A stretch of 64,000 nucleotides of DNA from an uncultured Mediterraneibacter sp. (lineage in GTDB: Bacteria > Bacillota > Clostridia > Lachnospirales > Lachnospiraceae). The stretch covers positions 62,001 to 126,000 of the forward strand of contig CALWQP010000001.1 of NCBI GenBank assembly GCA_944383695.1, written 5' to 3'. Numbering within the stretch: the first letter of the stretch is position 1; each line of letters starts with the position of its first letter. Below, in pieces: positions 53,968 through 61,936 of this stretch. The translations under genes and the position numbers were made by a program. The notes under the pieces are model-generated. The model saw only the letters and a list, made by a program, of their open reading frames with translations. It ran no database searches and was not told the origin of the DNA.

Positions 53968-55462
53968 TTTCTTTCTCCTCCGTTATCTTTATCTCAAGAA
54001 CTGTTTTTGTCCTGCTGCTGATATGACAAGCGCGGCTCATCCTGTACCCGGGGATCCAGATGATGTGTTCCCCATCGGCAATGAGCAGCATGCGCTTTCT
54101 CTCTTCCCGCGGGATCTTCTCATTGACAAAAAAGGATTTCAGCTTCTGCCTGCTCCCCTTCTCATCGATGATGAGATAATCGCCGCTTTGCCGCGTCCTC
54201 GCGGAAAGACCGTATTTTATTATATCATAATCAAACCATTTCGTGTAACTTTTTTGCGGGATCTCTTCTGCCTCTGAAATGTCCGCATTTTCGATGATCC
54301 GGCAGACAATGCTCTGTCCCGTATCGGGGATTTTCGCCTTTCCCGGAACTTTCAGAGGAATCATAAAGCCGCCCCCATTATCCGGTTCCTGCATGTTCCC
54401 TCCGGCTTTGGAACACTGTTTGAGCCTCACGCCGTCATATGTCCGTTCTGCTTTTATGCCTCCCGGCAGATCGAGCGCGCGTCCGGCCTGCCTGTGAAAA
54501 AGCTCCGCCAGGGCCGCGATATGGACCACCCCGATGTCGCGCTCCTGGCCTCTTACATATGCGAGGCATCTCCGAATGAGCTGTTTCTGCACGGCCGGCG
54601 CCTCCTTCCGAAACGCCTCCCCGTTTATCTCCAGTGCCCATGCTTCTCCAGTGTATGCAGCGTCTCCGCCATCTCCGACAGTTCCGCACCCGGCGCTCCG
54701 CCCGATGTTTCCACCTTCCACGCAGTTCTCCCACGCCCGGTCCACGCCCTGCTCCAGATAATCCCATACCTCCCGCGCCTGCCGGGACAGTTCGTCCAGA
54801 TGCCGCGCCGCACCCGGATTGACCTGTTCCTCAAGAACAGGCAGAATATTGTGCCTGATACGGTTCCTTGTGTAATCATCCCCACTGTTTGTGGCGTCCT
54901 CGCACCAGGAAATCCCCTTTGCCCTGAGATAGCCCTCTGTCTGCGCCCGGGTGAGCGCGAGGAGCGGGCGTATCCATTTTCCCGCTGCGGGGCGGATGCC
55001 TCCCAGACCCTTCAGCCCTGTTCCCCGGGCCATATTCCAGAGCACAGTCTCCGCATTGTCATCCCTGTGGTGCGCGGTCGCGATCTTCGTGCCCCCATCC
55101 TCGCGGCACATCAGGCCGAACGCCTCCCTGCGCGCTGTGCGCCCCGCCTCCTCAGGAGATTGTTTCCGGTTTCTGGCGATTAATTCCACATCTTTGTGAA
55201 AAACCCGGCAGGGCACTTCCAGTTCCCGGCACAGTTGTCTCACATACGCCTCGTCCGCATCTGCATCCACGCCCCGCAGCCCATGATTCACATGACATGC
55301 CTTTATCTGAAATCCCAGCCTTTCACGCAGGGCGCAGAGCACAAAAAGCAGGCATACCGAGTCTGCTCCGCCCGATACACCTGCGATCACCACGTCACCC
55401 TTCCCGATCATGCCGTGTTTCCTGATAAATCGTTCCACTTCTCGCTCTTCATTTCTCATCAT
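53924..55462 (-). CDS. tilS: tRNA(Ile)-lysidine synthase
   Basis: Converts C34 of the CAU-anticodon isoleucine tRNA to lysidine with ATP and lysine. The 512-residue protein has the PP-loop SGGADSV at residues 30-36, KIATAHHRDDNAETVLWNMARGTGLKGLGGI and R-x-x-x-P-L-L-AL, then the TilS C-terminal domains, ending in a low-complexity charged tail. No Shine-Dalgarno precedes the ATG at 55462. The promoter TTTACT-17-TATAGT places the transcript start at or within a base or two of that ATG, so the mRNA may be leaderless. M2 at 55459 is equally possible. Confidence 0.94.
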   Translation of the reverse strand: MMRNEEREVERFIRKHGMIGKGDVVIAGVSGGADSVCLLFVLCALRERLGFQIKACHVNHGLRGVDADADEAYVRQLCRELEVPCRVFHKDVELIARNRKQSPEEAGRTARREAFGLMCREDGGTKIATAHHRDDNAETVLWNMARGTGLKGLGGIRPAAGKWIRPLLALTRAQTEGYLRAKGISWCEDATNSGDDYTRNRIRHNILPVLEEQVNPGAARHLDELSRQAREVWDYLEQGVDRAWENCVEGGNIGRSAGCGTVGDGGDAAYTGEAWALEINGEAFRKEAPAVQKQLIRRCLAYVRGQERDIGVVHIAALAELFHRQAGRALDLPGGIKAERTYDGVRLKQCSKAGGNMQEPDNGGGFMIPLKVPGKAKIPDTGQSIVCRIIENADISEAEEIPQKSYTKWFDYDIIKYGLSARTRQSGDYLIIDEKGSRQKLKSFFVNEKIPREERKRMLLIADGEHIIWIPGYRMSRACHISSRTKTVLEIKITEEKENGRDDQGADSRRQG

Positions 55463-55468
55463 ATGTAA

Positions 55469-55497
55469 ACTATAACCAATTCATTCCTAAAAGTAAA
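55469..55497 (-). promoter_or_regulatory. promoter of tilS, apparently leaderless
   Basis: TTTACT (55492-55497) and TATAGT (55469-55474) with a 17-base spacer; the expected start of transcription is about 55462, the A of the tilS ATG. Confidence 0.55.
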
Positions 55498-55499
55498 GA

Positions 55500-55536
55500 G
55501 GCTGCGCAGACGCGTCCCACATTCTTCTTCGCAGCC
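55500..55536 (-). terminator. terminator of the spoIIE-like gene
   Basis: GGCTGCG (55500-55506) pairs with CGCAGCC (55530-55536); on the minus strand TCTTTACTTTT follows. The tilS promoter begins inside this U-rich tail. Confidence 0.6.
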
Positions 55537-55562
55537 GCGTCCCTCATTTTTCCGGGGCAGCG

Positions 55563-56960
55563 CTATGCCTCCCACAATCCCACCGCCAGCACTGTCATGT
55601 CGTCCGCCGGCTCTTTTCCGGTCCACGCCAGCACCTGTTCCAGTATATGATGCGCCATTTCTTTCGGATTGGTGATGGCGCTCCCCTGTATGATCGTCTC
55701 CAGGAGGATGTCCTGCTCCCCTACTGGCAGCGCGTCCAGCACGCCGTCCGTCACCATGATCACAAAATCGCCGTCCTCCAGCTTCCGTTTTACGGAGTCG
55801 ATCTCAATATGGTTCATCACGCCGATGGGAAGGCTGGTGGAGCTTAAATGCTCCACACTGTCCTTTTTCTTGATAAATGTGGATGATGCCCCTGCTTTTA
55901 TGATCTCGCACTCTCCGGTGTAGAGATCGAACACCGTCATATCCACCGTGGAGTAGTGGATTTCCTCCCGCCCCATGACAAGCGTTGTGTTGATCATCTG
56001 GATGGCTGTCTTCTCGGGGAACCCAGCAGCCAGCAGCTCTTCCAGAAGCTCGATTACCAGCGTGCTTTCCCGGCACGCTTCCTCCCCGGATCCCATTCCG
56101 TCAGAGAGCACAACGCCCTTTCTGCCTCCGGACATGTCCATCATGGAAAAATTATCCCCTGAGATATTGGAACAGCCTTTGCCGATGCGCGCAGTCCCCT
56201 GCATCGTGTAAAACGCGGGGCCCTCCCTGCACACGATGGTCATATACCTGGCGCCCAGCATCTGCGCGCTGTCCCCCGGAAGCACGAACCGCCTCCCTGC
56301 CGCCTCTGACACGGCCCGCACCACTTCTTTTACTGAAGTCTTCTGCTTCCTCATGCTCCGCGCGGTCACATGAATCTCATACTTGCCTTCTCCGTTCATA
56401 AAGAAATGGGTATACAGGACACGGATGTCTTTTTTCTTCAGGGCGGAAGCGATCTTCTTCTCCAGCCGCTCGTCCGTAAAGATGCTGTTCTCCAGCTCTT
56501 TCGCCGTGTGCTGCATCATATCGGCGAACGTATCCAACTGGATGGCGCAGCTCTCCCTGCTCCTCGCCATCCGGTTGACCCAGATGATATTCTGCCTTGC
56601 GCCGTGAAATCCTTCGAGCATCTCGCGCAGGAATCTGGGCGCCATGATACACCGCTGCATCAGCTTCCTCTTAGTCTCTGTGTTGAGTTCATTCCCATAC
56701 TTGTCCACTGCGGAAAGCACGTCATATCCCATCTGGTAAGTATGTACGAAATTCTCTCCCCAGCACCAGCCGCATTTCTCGCACTTGCCGCATACGTTTT
56801 CCCGCACCCTGGAAAATATTTCGTCGATTTCTTCTGAAGAAAATGCCTGCCGCTTCTCCTCCAGCCCAAGAAATGTGCGGGAGAGCTGCCGCAGGGAATG
56901 CGCGAATTTTTCTATCTGTTCCACATATGGGCTGCCGTGCAGTGCCTGTCCCTCATTCAT
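55563..56960 (-). CDS. SpoIIE-like PP2C phosphatase lacking the membrane domain
   Basis: In Bacillus SpoIIE dephosphorylates SpoIIAA to activate sigma-F in the forespore. This 465-residue homologue has the central regulatory region (with Cys57, Cys60, Cys63 and Cys66 in CGKCEKCGWCW, a possible metal site) and a PP2C domain with SGDNFSMMDMSGGRKGVVLSDGMGSGEEA near 270-295, MVTDGVLDAL and ADDMTVLAV near the end. It starts directly in a soluble segment; the ten-helix N-terminal membrane region of the classic 820-residue protein is missing, and no such frame lies upstream. Its position between divIC and tilS matches spoIIE elsewhere. Confidence 0.88.
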   Translation of the reverse strand: MNEGQALHGSPYVEQIEKFAHSLRQLSRTFLGLEEKRQAFSSEEIDEIFSRVRENVCGKCEKCGWCWGENFVHTYQMGYDVLSAVDKYGNELNTETKRKLMQRCIMAPRFLREMLEGFHGARQNIIWVNRMARSRESCAIQLDTFADMMQHTAKELENSIFTDERLEKKIASALKKKDIRVLYTHFFMNGEGKYEIHVTARSMRKQKTSVKEVVRAVSEAAGRRFVLPGDSAQMLGARYMTIVCREGPAFYTMQGTARIGKGCSNISGDNFSMMDMSGGRKGVVLSDGMGSGEEACRESTLVIELLEELLAAGFPEKTAIQMINTTLVMGREEIHYSTVDMTVFDLYTGECEIIKAGASSTFIKKKDSVEHLSSTSLPIGVMNHIEIDSVKRKLEDGDFVIMVTDGVLDALPVGEQDILLETIIQGSAITNPKEMAHHILEQVLAWTGKEPADDMTVLAVGLWEA

Positions 56961-57013
56961 AATATCTGCTCCCTTTCTGTATCAGATGCGGCGGATTGCC
57001 GCTGACATAAACA

Positions 57014-57043
57014 AAGACCCCGGGGAATCTCTCCCGGAGTCTT
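57014..57043 (-). terminator. terminator of the yabP-yabQ-divIC run
   Basis: AAGACTCCGGG and CCCGGGGTCTT-type arms (57033-57043 and 57014-57024) followed by TTTGTTT on the minus strand. Confidence 0.75.
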
Positions 57044-57083
57044 CATTCGTAAATATCTGTCTTCAAATTAAAATCCACGCCGC

Positions 57084-57422
57084 TTACTCCGCCGGTTTAA
57101 ACACGATCTCATTCGGATCGACAAGTCCCAGCTTCTCTTCTGCGGTCTCTTTAATATAATCGTCTGTTGTAACGTACTCTTTAAACTCTTCTACTTCTTC
57201 GGCGCGCTGCTCTTCTTTTTTGATCTGCGCCTCCAGCTCTTCTTCCTGTGCCTTGTACTGTGCATTTTTTGCATGCAGCTTCACGGAACTGACCGCGAGC
57301 ACGCCTGTGAGCACCACAAGGATCATGCAGATCAGAAGAACGCTTCGCTTATGCTGCCCGAGCCTGTGATTTCTCTTTCTGGTCTTCTTCCTCTCCGCCG
57401 TACGTTGTCTCATCTTATTCAT
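57084..57422 (-). CDS. divIC: septum formation initiator DivIC/FtsB family
   Basis: A 112-residue bitopic membrane protein. Basic cytosolic head (RTAERKKTRKRNHRLGQHKR), one membrane helix (about 28-48), then a coiled coil (KNAQYKAQEEELEAQIKKEEQRAEEVEEFKEYVTTDDYI) and the conserved end AEEKLGLVDPNEIVF. It acts with DivIB/FtsL in the division septum. It lies 69 bases downstream of yabQ, the Bacillus order. Confidence 0.93.
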   Translation of the reverse strand: MNKMRQRTAERKKTRKRNHRLGQHKRSVLLICMILVVLTGVLAVSSVKLHAKNAQYKAQEEELEAQIKKEEQRAEEVEEFKEYVTTDDYIKETAEEKLGLVDPNEIVFKPAE

Positions 57423-57491
57423 CTATACTCACCCTGCTTATCAATTTGTATTTTATGCTCCCCATTATTAAACATTATTTTATCTGCTTTC

Positions 57492-57833
57492 TTATTTTTT
57501 TTCAAGGCTTTTCTTCTTTCCAGAAAATTTTTTCTCTATCCTGGAAAAAAGCTTTTTCACAGAGCGCAGGAAAACATACCCTGTCCCCGCTCCGCACGCC
57601 AGGCCGAGCAGAAAAAACCACCGGATGCTCCCGAATGTTGTCTCATACATTCTGCTGAAGATATAACCGCTGGTCCCAATCCAGAACAGGAAATCCTCCG
57701 CAGCCACCACCCGGGGGATATGGGGAATCAGCTTCCTCAGACAGCACAGGAGTTCATATGCAAACATCACGGTCATGCCCGACAGCCCGGCATAGAGAAA
57801 AATACCTGCCTCCGTTCCGATCCCCAGTATCAT
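57492..57833 (-). CDS. yabQ: spore cortex biosynthesis protein YabQ
   Basis: A 113-residue membrane protein with three to four hydrophobic segments (GIFLYAGLSGMTVMFAYELLCCLRKLI, FLFWIGTSGYIFSRMYETTFGSIRWFFLLGLACGAGTGYVFL) and a Lys-rich tail. In Bacillus YabQ is required for cortex formation. It is 8 bases after yabP. Confidence 0.92.
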   Translation of the reverse strand: MILGIGTEAGIFLYAGLSGMTVMFAYELLCCLRKLIPHIPRVVAAEDFLFWIGTSGYIFSRMYETTFGSIRWFFLLGLACGAGTGYVFLRSVKKLFSRIEKKFSGKKKSLEKK

Positions 57834-57841
57834 GCCCGCGC

Positions 57842-58126
57842 CTACTTGAACAGTTTTGACAGGAAGTTTTCATTGGGCTTCCCCACCTGCGAGACGGCGG
57901 AATATGCGATGCTGTCGATGCTTCCCGAGAGGTCTACCTCTCCTTTTTCCACACTGAGCCTGTTCACATGCAGGTCTGTCCCCTTGACCATCAGCATCCC
58001 CTGCTCTGTCTCCAGCAGGATTTCGTTCAGATCAAAGGAAAGGACATCGAGCACTCCTGTCACCATAGCTGTTTTCCTGTTATTGACCACCAGTTTATGC
58101 GTCTTCGCAATACGCTGTTCTTCCAT
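57842..58126 (-). CDS. yabP: sporulation protein YabP
   Basis: A 94-residue soluble protein: HKLVVNNRKTAMVTGVLDVLSFDLNEILLETEQGMLMVKGTDLHVNRLSVEKGEVDLSGSIDSIAYS is the typical YabP/YqfC beta domain. The frame is open 35 codons upstream (to 58231), but the ATG at 58126 has GGGAGGGAG before it. Together with YabQ it belongs to the late sporulation, sigma-E type group. Confidence 0.93.
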   Translation of the reverse strand: MEEQRIAKTHKLVVNNRKTAMVTGVLDVLSFDLNEILLETEQGMLMVKGTDLHVNRLSVEKGEVDLSGSIDSIAYSAVSQVGKPNENFLSKLFK

Positions 58127-58181
58127 CCACACTCCCTCCCACTCTGCTTTTAAATATATGAGAGGTTGTTTCTGTTTATTC

Positions 58182-58421
58182 CTAAAGATATTTGAACAGG
58201 TCCTTCGCGTCCTCTTTTTTCGTTGTCTCACGGACGTCCAGCACTTCCACTTTCACCGTCTTTGTGCCGAATCCGATCTCGATCACATCCCCTGCCTTTA
58301 CCTGCGCCGATGCTTTTGCCGGTCTGCCGTTGACCATGACGCGCCCTGCGTCGCACGCTTCGTTTGCCACAGTCCTCCGCTTTATGAGGCGTGATATTTT
58401 CAGAAATTTATCCAAACGCAT
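58182..58421 (-). CDS. rqcP: RqcP/YabO-type S4-domain RNA-binding protein
   Basis: A 79-residue S4-domain protein (MRLDKFLKISRLIKRRTVANEACDAGRVMVNGRPAKASAQVKAGD) related to Hsp15. In Bacillus RqcP helps RqcH extend stalled peptides with alanine tails in ribosome quality control. ATG 58421 has GGAGGAAAAG upstream, preferred over 58463. It lies 55 bases before yabP and after the hup terminator. Confidence 0.92.
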   Translation of the reverse strand: MRLDKFLKISRLIKRRTVANEACDAGRVMVNGRPAKASAQVKAGDVIEIGFGTKTVKVEVLDVRETTKKEDAKDLFKYL

Positions 58422-58470
58422 TTTCTTTTCCTCCTTCCAGGACTGGCGCCCTATCGTTCCCATACATCAG

Positions 58471-58508
58471 AAAAAGCACCTGCGATGCGTTTTCTGCATC
58501 GCAAGTGC
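58471..58508 (-). terminator. terminator of the hup gene
   Basis: GCACTTGCGATGC and GCATCGCAGGTGC arms (13 bp with one G-U) around a 7-base loop, followed by TTTTTC on the minus strand. Confidence 0.88.
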
Positions 58509-58540
58509 CTGTCCGTTTTTACCCTGAATGTGAGACAGGA

Positions 58541-58813
58541 TTAGTTGATAGCATCCTTTAATGCTTTTCCTGCTTTGAACTTCGGAGCCTTGCAGGCTGC
58601 GATCTTCATAGTCTTACCTGTCTGCGGGTTTCTTCCCTCTCTTGCTGCTCTCTTGCTTACCTCGAATGTTCCGAAACCGACAAGCTGAACTTTATCGTCC
58701 TTCTTAAGCTGCTCTGTTACAACGTCGATGAAAGCCTTTAATGCTTTCTCAGAGTCTTTCTTGGAAATCTCTGCTTTTTCTGCGATTGCTGCGATAAGTT
58801 CTGTTTTGTTCAT
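58541..58813 (-). CDS. hup: HU family DNA-binding protein
   Basis: A 90-residue nucleoid protein: [90 protein letters not shown] is the full HU pattern with the beta-arm GRNPQTG that intercalates into bent DNA. It has a strong promoter, strong SD and a strong terminator, consistent with high expression as a monocistronic gene. Confidence 0.97.
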   Translation of the reverse strand: MNKTELIAAIAEKAEISKKDSEKALKAFIDVVTEQLKKDDKVQLVGFGTFEVSKRAAREGRNPQTGKTMKIAACKAPKFKAGKALKDAIN

Positions 58814-58910
58814 AGGTAAATCCTCCTCTTTATTGTACCTGAATACAATGTTATTCTGATTTCAAAGGGAAATATGCCCTGTCGGCCGCAATATTCCGCC
58901 TTTATGTACT

Positions 58911-58939
58911 GTTATAACGTTTTCAGCAGGCTTTGTCAA
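58911..58939 (-). promoter_or_regulatory. promoter of hup
   Basis: TTGACA (58934-58939) and TATAAC (58911-58916) with 17-base spacing. Confidence 0.85.
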
Positions 58940-59004
58940 GATTTTTCATCGTTTTTTACCGCTTTTCCCGCTTTTCTCTCGTCTTATACCTGAATGCGGT
59001 GAGT

Positions 59005-60687
59005 TTATGCCAATACCGGCTTCAGCGCCTCTGCCAGTTTCTCTTTCTCAGCCTGCGCCTCTGCCAGATCCCTGCCAAGCGTTGTATAATAAATCTTAAT
59101 CTTTGGCTCGGTTCCCGAAGGCCGTATGATCACCGTCGCGTTGTTCTCCAGTTTGTAGATCAGCACATCTGACGGCGGGAGCCCCGTCTCTTCCGGCTTC
59201 TTGTAATCTGTCGCCGCCGCCACTTTGTATCCCGCGATCTCTGTCAACGGTTCGCTGCGGAGTTTCTGCATGATCCCCGCCATCTTGTCCATCCCGCTCA
59301 GTCCCGGGAACTCAAAGCTGTCCACTTTATTGAGATAACGCCCATACTGCGCGTAGATCTCTTCCATGCGCTGCTTTAAGGAGCTTCCGATGCTTCTGTA
59401 ATAAGCCGCCATCTCACAGATCAGCATGGAGCCGATAACAGCATCCTTGTCACGCACATACGGTCCTGCAAGATATCCGTAACTCTCCTCGAACCCAAAG
59501 ATAAAGCGGTCCACCTCTCCCGCCTGCTCCAGCTGCGCGATCTGGTCTCCGATCCACTTAAATCCGGTCAGTACACTGCGAAGCTCTACGCCATAGTTCT
59601 CCGCCACTGCGTCAGCAAGCGGCGTAGACACGATCGACTTCACTGCCACAGGGTTCTCCGGCATCGTACCCTTCTCGATACGTCCCGCGCAGATATAATC
59701 CAGAAGCAGTACGCCCGCTTCATTTCCGCTCACCAGCTCATAGGAGCCATCCGGGCACTTCATGGCAATGCCCACGCGGTCCGCATCCGGGTCCGTCGCC
59801 AGCATCAGGTCCGCTCCCGTCTCTTTTGCCAGATTCAGGCCCAGCTCAAGCGCCTCGAAAATCTCCGGGTTCGGATAACTGCATGTAGTAAAGTATCCGT
59901 TCGGGTACTCCTGTTCCGGAACAATAGTGATATCCGTTATCCCGATATCCTTTAATACCTGTGTCACCGGGACAAGGCCGGAACCGTTCAGGGGGCTGTA
60001 CACCAGCTTCAGTCCCGCGGTCCTGCACAGTCCGGGACGCACCTGTCGGGACTCGATAGAGTCATAGAGAGCTCTCTTACAGTCGTCTCCAACAAAGCGG
60101 ATCAGCCCATCCTCTACGCCCTGCGCGAAAGATATGTATTTTGCGCCTGTCAGCACATCTGTCTTCTGGATCTCGTCATATACGATCGCCGCCGCGTCGT
60201 CCGTCATCTGGCACCCATCCGGTCCATATGCCTTATATCCGTTATATTTTGCCGGGTTATGGGAAGCAGTCACCATGATCCCGGCATTACAGTTATAATA
60301 TCGCGTTGCAAAGGAAAGCGCCGGTACAGGCATGAGGGCGTCGTAAATCCTCACCTTGATCCCATTCGCTGCCAGCACGCCTGCCGCTGTCTTTGCAAAT
60401 ACATCGCTCTTCAGGCGGCTGTCGTAGCTGATGGCTACCGTCTGTGTGCCTCCCTGTGTTTTCACCCAGTTTGCAAGGCCCTGTGTCGCCTGGCGCACCA
60501 CATAGATGTTCATGCGGTTCGTACCCGCGCCGAGCACGCCGCGCAGCCCCGCTGTTCCAAACTTCAGCGCCACCGCAAAGCGTTCTTTTATCTCGTCGTC
60601 TTTCCCTTCGATCTTCGCCAGTTCCGGTTTCAGATCTGCGTCTTCCAGATCTGCTTCCAGCCAGCGCTTATACTCTTCCTGATACAT
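59005..60687 (-). CDS. phosphoglucomutase/phosphomannomutase (alpha-phosphohexomutase)
   Basis: Interconverts glucose 1-phosphate and glucose 6-phosphate, linking glycolysis to glycogen and cell-wall sugars. The 560-residue protein has the phosphoserine loop TASHNPAKYNGYKAYGP near residue 140, the metal loop ATDPDADRVGIAM near 300, the sugar loop FGFEESYGYLAG near 400 and the phosphate loop RPSGTEPKIKIYY near 520. ATG 60687 with AGGAG is used; the frame opens 31 codons earlier without a ribosome-binding site. It would supply substrate to GlgC. Confidence 0.95.
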   Translation of the reverse strand: MYQEEYKRWLEADLEDADLKPELAKIEGKDDEIKERFAVALKFGTAGLRGVLGAGTNRMNIYVVRQATQGLANWVKTQGGTQTVAISYDSRLKSDVFAKTAAGVLAANGIKVRIYDALMPVPALSFATRYYNCNAGIMVTASHNPAKYNGYKAYGPDGCQMTDDAAAIVYDEIQKTDVLTGAKYISFAQGVEDGLIRFVGDDCKRALYDSIESRQVRPGLCRTAGLKLVYSPLNGSGLVPVTQVLKDIGITDITIVPEQEYPNGYFTTCSYPNPEIFEALELGLNLAKETGADLMLATDPDADRVGIAMKCPDGSYELVSGNEAGVLLLDYICAGRIEKGTMPENPVAVKSIVSTPLADAVAENYGVELRSVLTGFKWIGDQIAQLEQAGEVDRFIFGFEESYGYLAGPYVRDKDAVIGSMLICEMAAYYRSIGSSLKQRMEEIYAQYGRYLNKVDSFEFPGLSGMDKMAGIMQKLRSEPLTEIAGYKVAAATDYKKPEETGLPPSDVLIYKLENNATVIIRPSGTEPKIKIYYTTLGRDLAEAQAEKEKLAEALKPVLA

Positions 60688-60748
60688 GCTTACCACTCCT
60701 ACTGTCTTTTTATTGATTTTATGCAAAATCACAAATAAAACCAGTACT

Positions 60749-60777
60749 AATATATCATGTTTCCGCCCGGGCATCAA
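60749..60777 (-). promoter_or_regulatory. promoter of the phosphoglucomutase gene
   Basis: TTGATG (60772-60777) and TATATT (60749-60754), 17-base spacer. Confidence 0.65.
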
Positions 60778-60799
60778 CAAAACTATTCTATATCTTCCG

Positions 60800-61813
60800 T
60801 TATATTTTCAGAGAAAACACTTCTTCCAGGAAATGATTCTTTTCCTCAGCCTGGCGCACTGCTACTTTAAGTTTTTCTACATATTTTTCCGGCAGCCATG
60901 CTTTGTTGGAACGGTAGTAGCTTCCGGCAGTCTTCCAGAACTTCTCCGGATATGCCAGGGAAAGGCCAAGATATTCCCTTTCTTCCGGGGTGAGAGCACG
61001 TTCTTCTTCATATGCTTCAAGGAGCTTCTGTCCAGTTTTTTGTTTCCAATGATGCTTTTCCATAGCTTTTCTGATAAAATAATATAAATCATTCATCTGG
61101 ATATCTGTCCTCATGCTTTCAAATCCTGTCACGGCGATCCCGTCTTTCAGCATGATGAGATTGTGATAATTATAATCTCCGTGGATCAGACGCCCCTGTC
61201 CTATGCTCTCTCTGTACAGTTTCTTACAGCCGGAGGCCTGCATTTTGCTCAGAACGTTCTCAGCCATGCCGAACATTTTTTCAAAACTCTCCAGATAAAG
61301 ATACTCGAATTCATTTTTCGCTGTCCGTGCCCGGATGAAGGAACGCACCTTTTTCAGTTCACGGTTATGGCGCAGGATTTCTTCCACAGGGTCTTTTCCT
61401 GATGGGAACATCTCCGCGGGGGGAACCGGACGCCATTCCGTCAGCAGCGCGTCCAGCTCTCTGTGCAGGGAACCCAGCAGACCTGCCGCCCGCAGGACTT
61501 CACTCTCCTGCCGGATATCGCACTCCCGCCCCGGATACCACTTTTTGAGCATATACACCGTGCCTTCCCCGGATGTGACAAGCAGATTCCCATCTTCCGT
61601 GAACACTGGTGTGTCAACTTTTATGTTTCCTCTCTTTTCTATGCGGCTGAGGACTTCATACAACAAAGGGGCGCGCCGCCCGGATATCCTGGTCTCCTTC
61701 AGCAGCATCGTCCCTTCATTTGTATCGCAAAAAAACGCACCCCTTATCCTTCGGGTGCCTTTTACTTCTATATGATACTGTTCCAATACTTCCAGTTCGT
61801 ATTCCTCTCTCAT
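60800..61813 (-). CDS. CotS-like spore coat protein with kinase-like fold
   Basis: A 337-residue protein of the CotS/aminoglycoside-phosphotransferase superfamily used in spore coats. The Brenner-type motif HGDYNYHNLIML lies near residue 211. The following metal-binding motif, usually DFD or NFD in this group, reads VTGFESMRTDI, so the magnesium-binding aspartate is replaced. Then comes the CotS-typical DLYYFIRKAMEKHHW. The N-terminal lobe has a plausible lysine in GTMLLKETRISG. It may be structural or inactive. It precedes the phosphoglucomutase gene by about 110 bases. Confidence 0.88.
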   Translation of the reverse strand: MREEYELEVLEQYHIEVKGTRRIRGAFFCDTNEGTMLLKETRISGRRAPLLYEVLSRIEKRGNIKVDTPVFTEDGNLLVTSGEGTVYMLKKWYPGRECDIRQESEVLRAAGLLGSLHRELDALLTEWRPVPPAEMFPSGKDPVEEILRHNRELKKVRSFIRARTAKNEFEYLYLESFEKMFGMAENVLSKMQASGCKKLYRESIGQGRLIHGDYNYHNLIMLKDGIAVTGFESMRTDIQMNDLYYFIRKAMEKHHWKQKTGQKLLEAYEEERALTPEEREYLGLSLAYPEKFWKTAGSYYRSNKAWLPEKYVEKLKVAVRQAEEKNHFLEEVFSLKI

Positions 61814-61936
61814 AGCCGCCCCCTGTCAGACACTTTTTCGTCGCAACAGCCAGCCGCGCCGGATTGCCGGAGCTGTTTCCGGCAGGGCACGCCTGAACTG
61901 TTATTCTAATCTATGAGAGGAGAGGCCCAAGTATGA

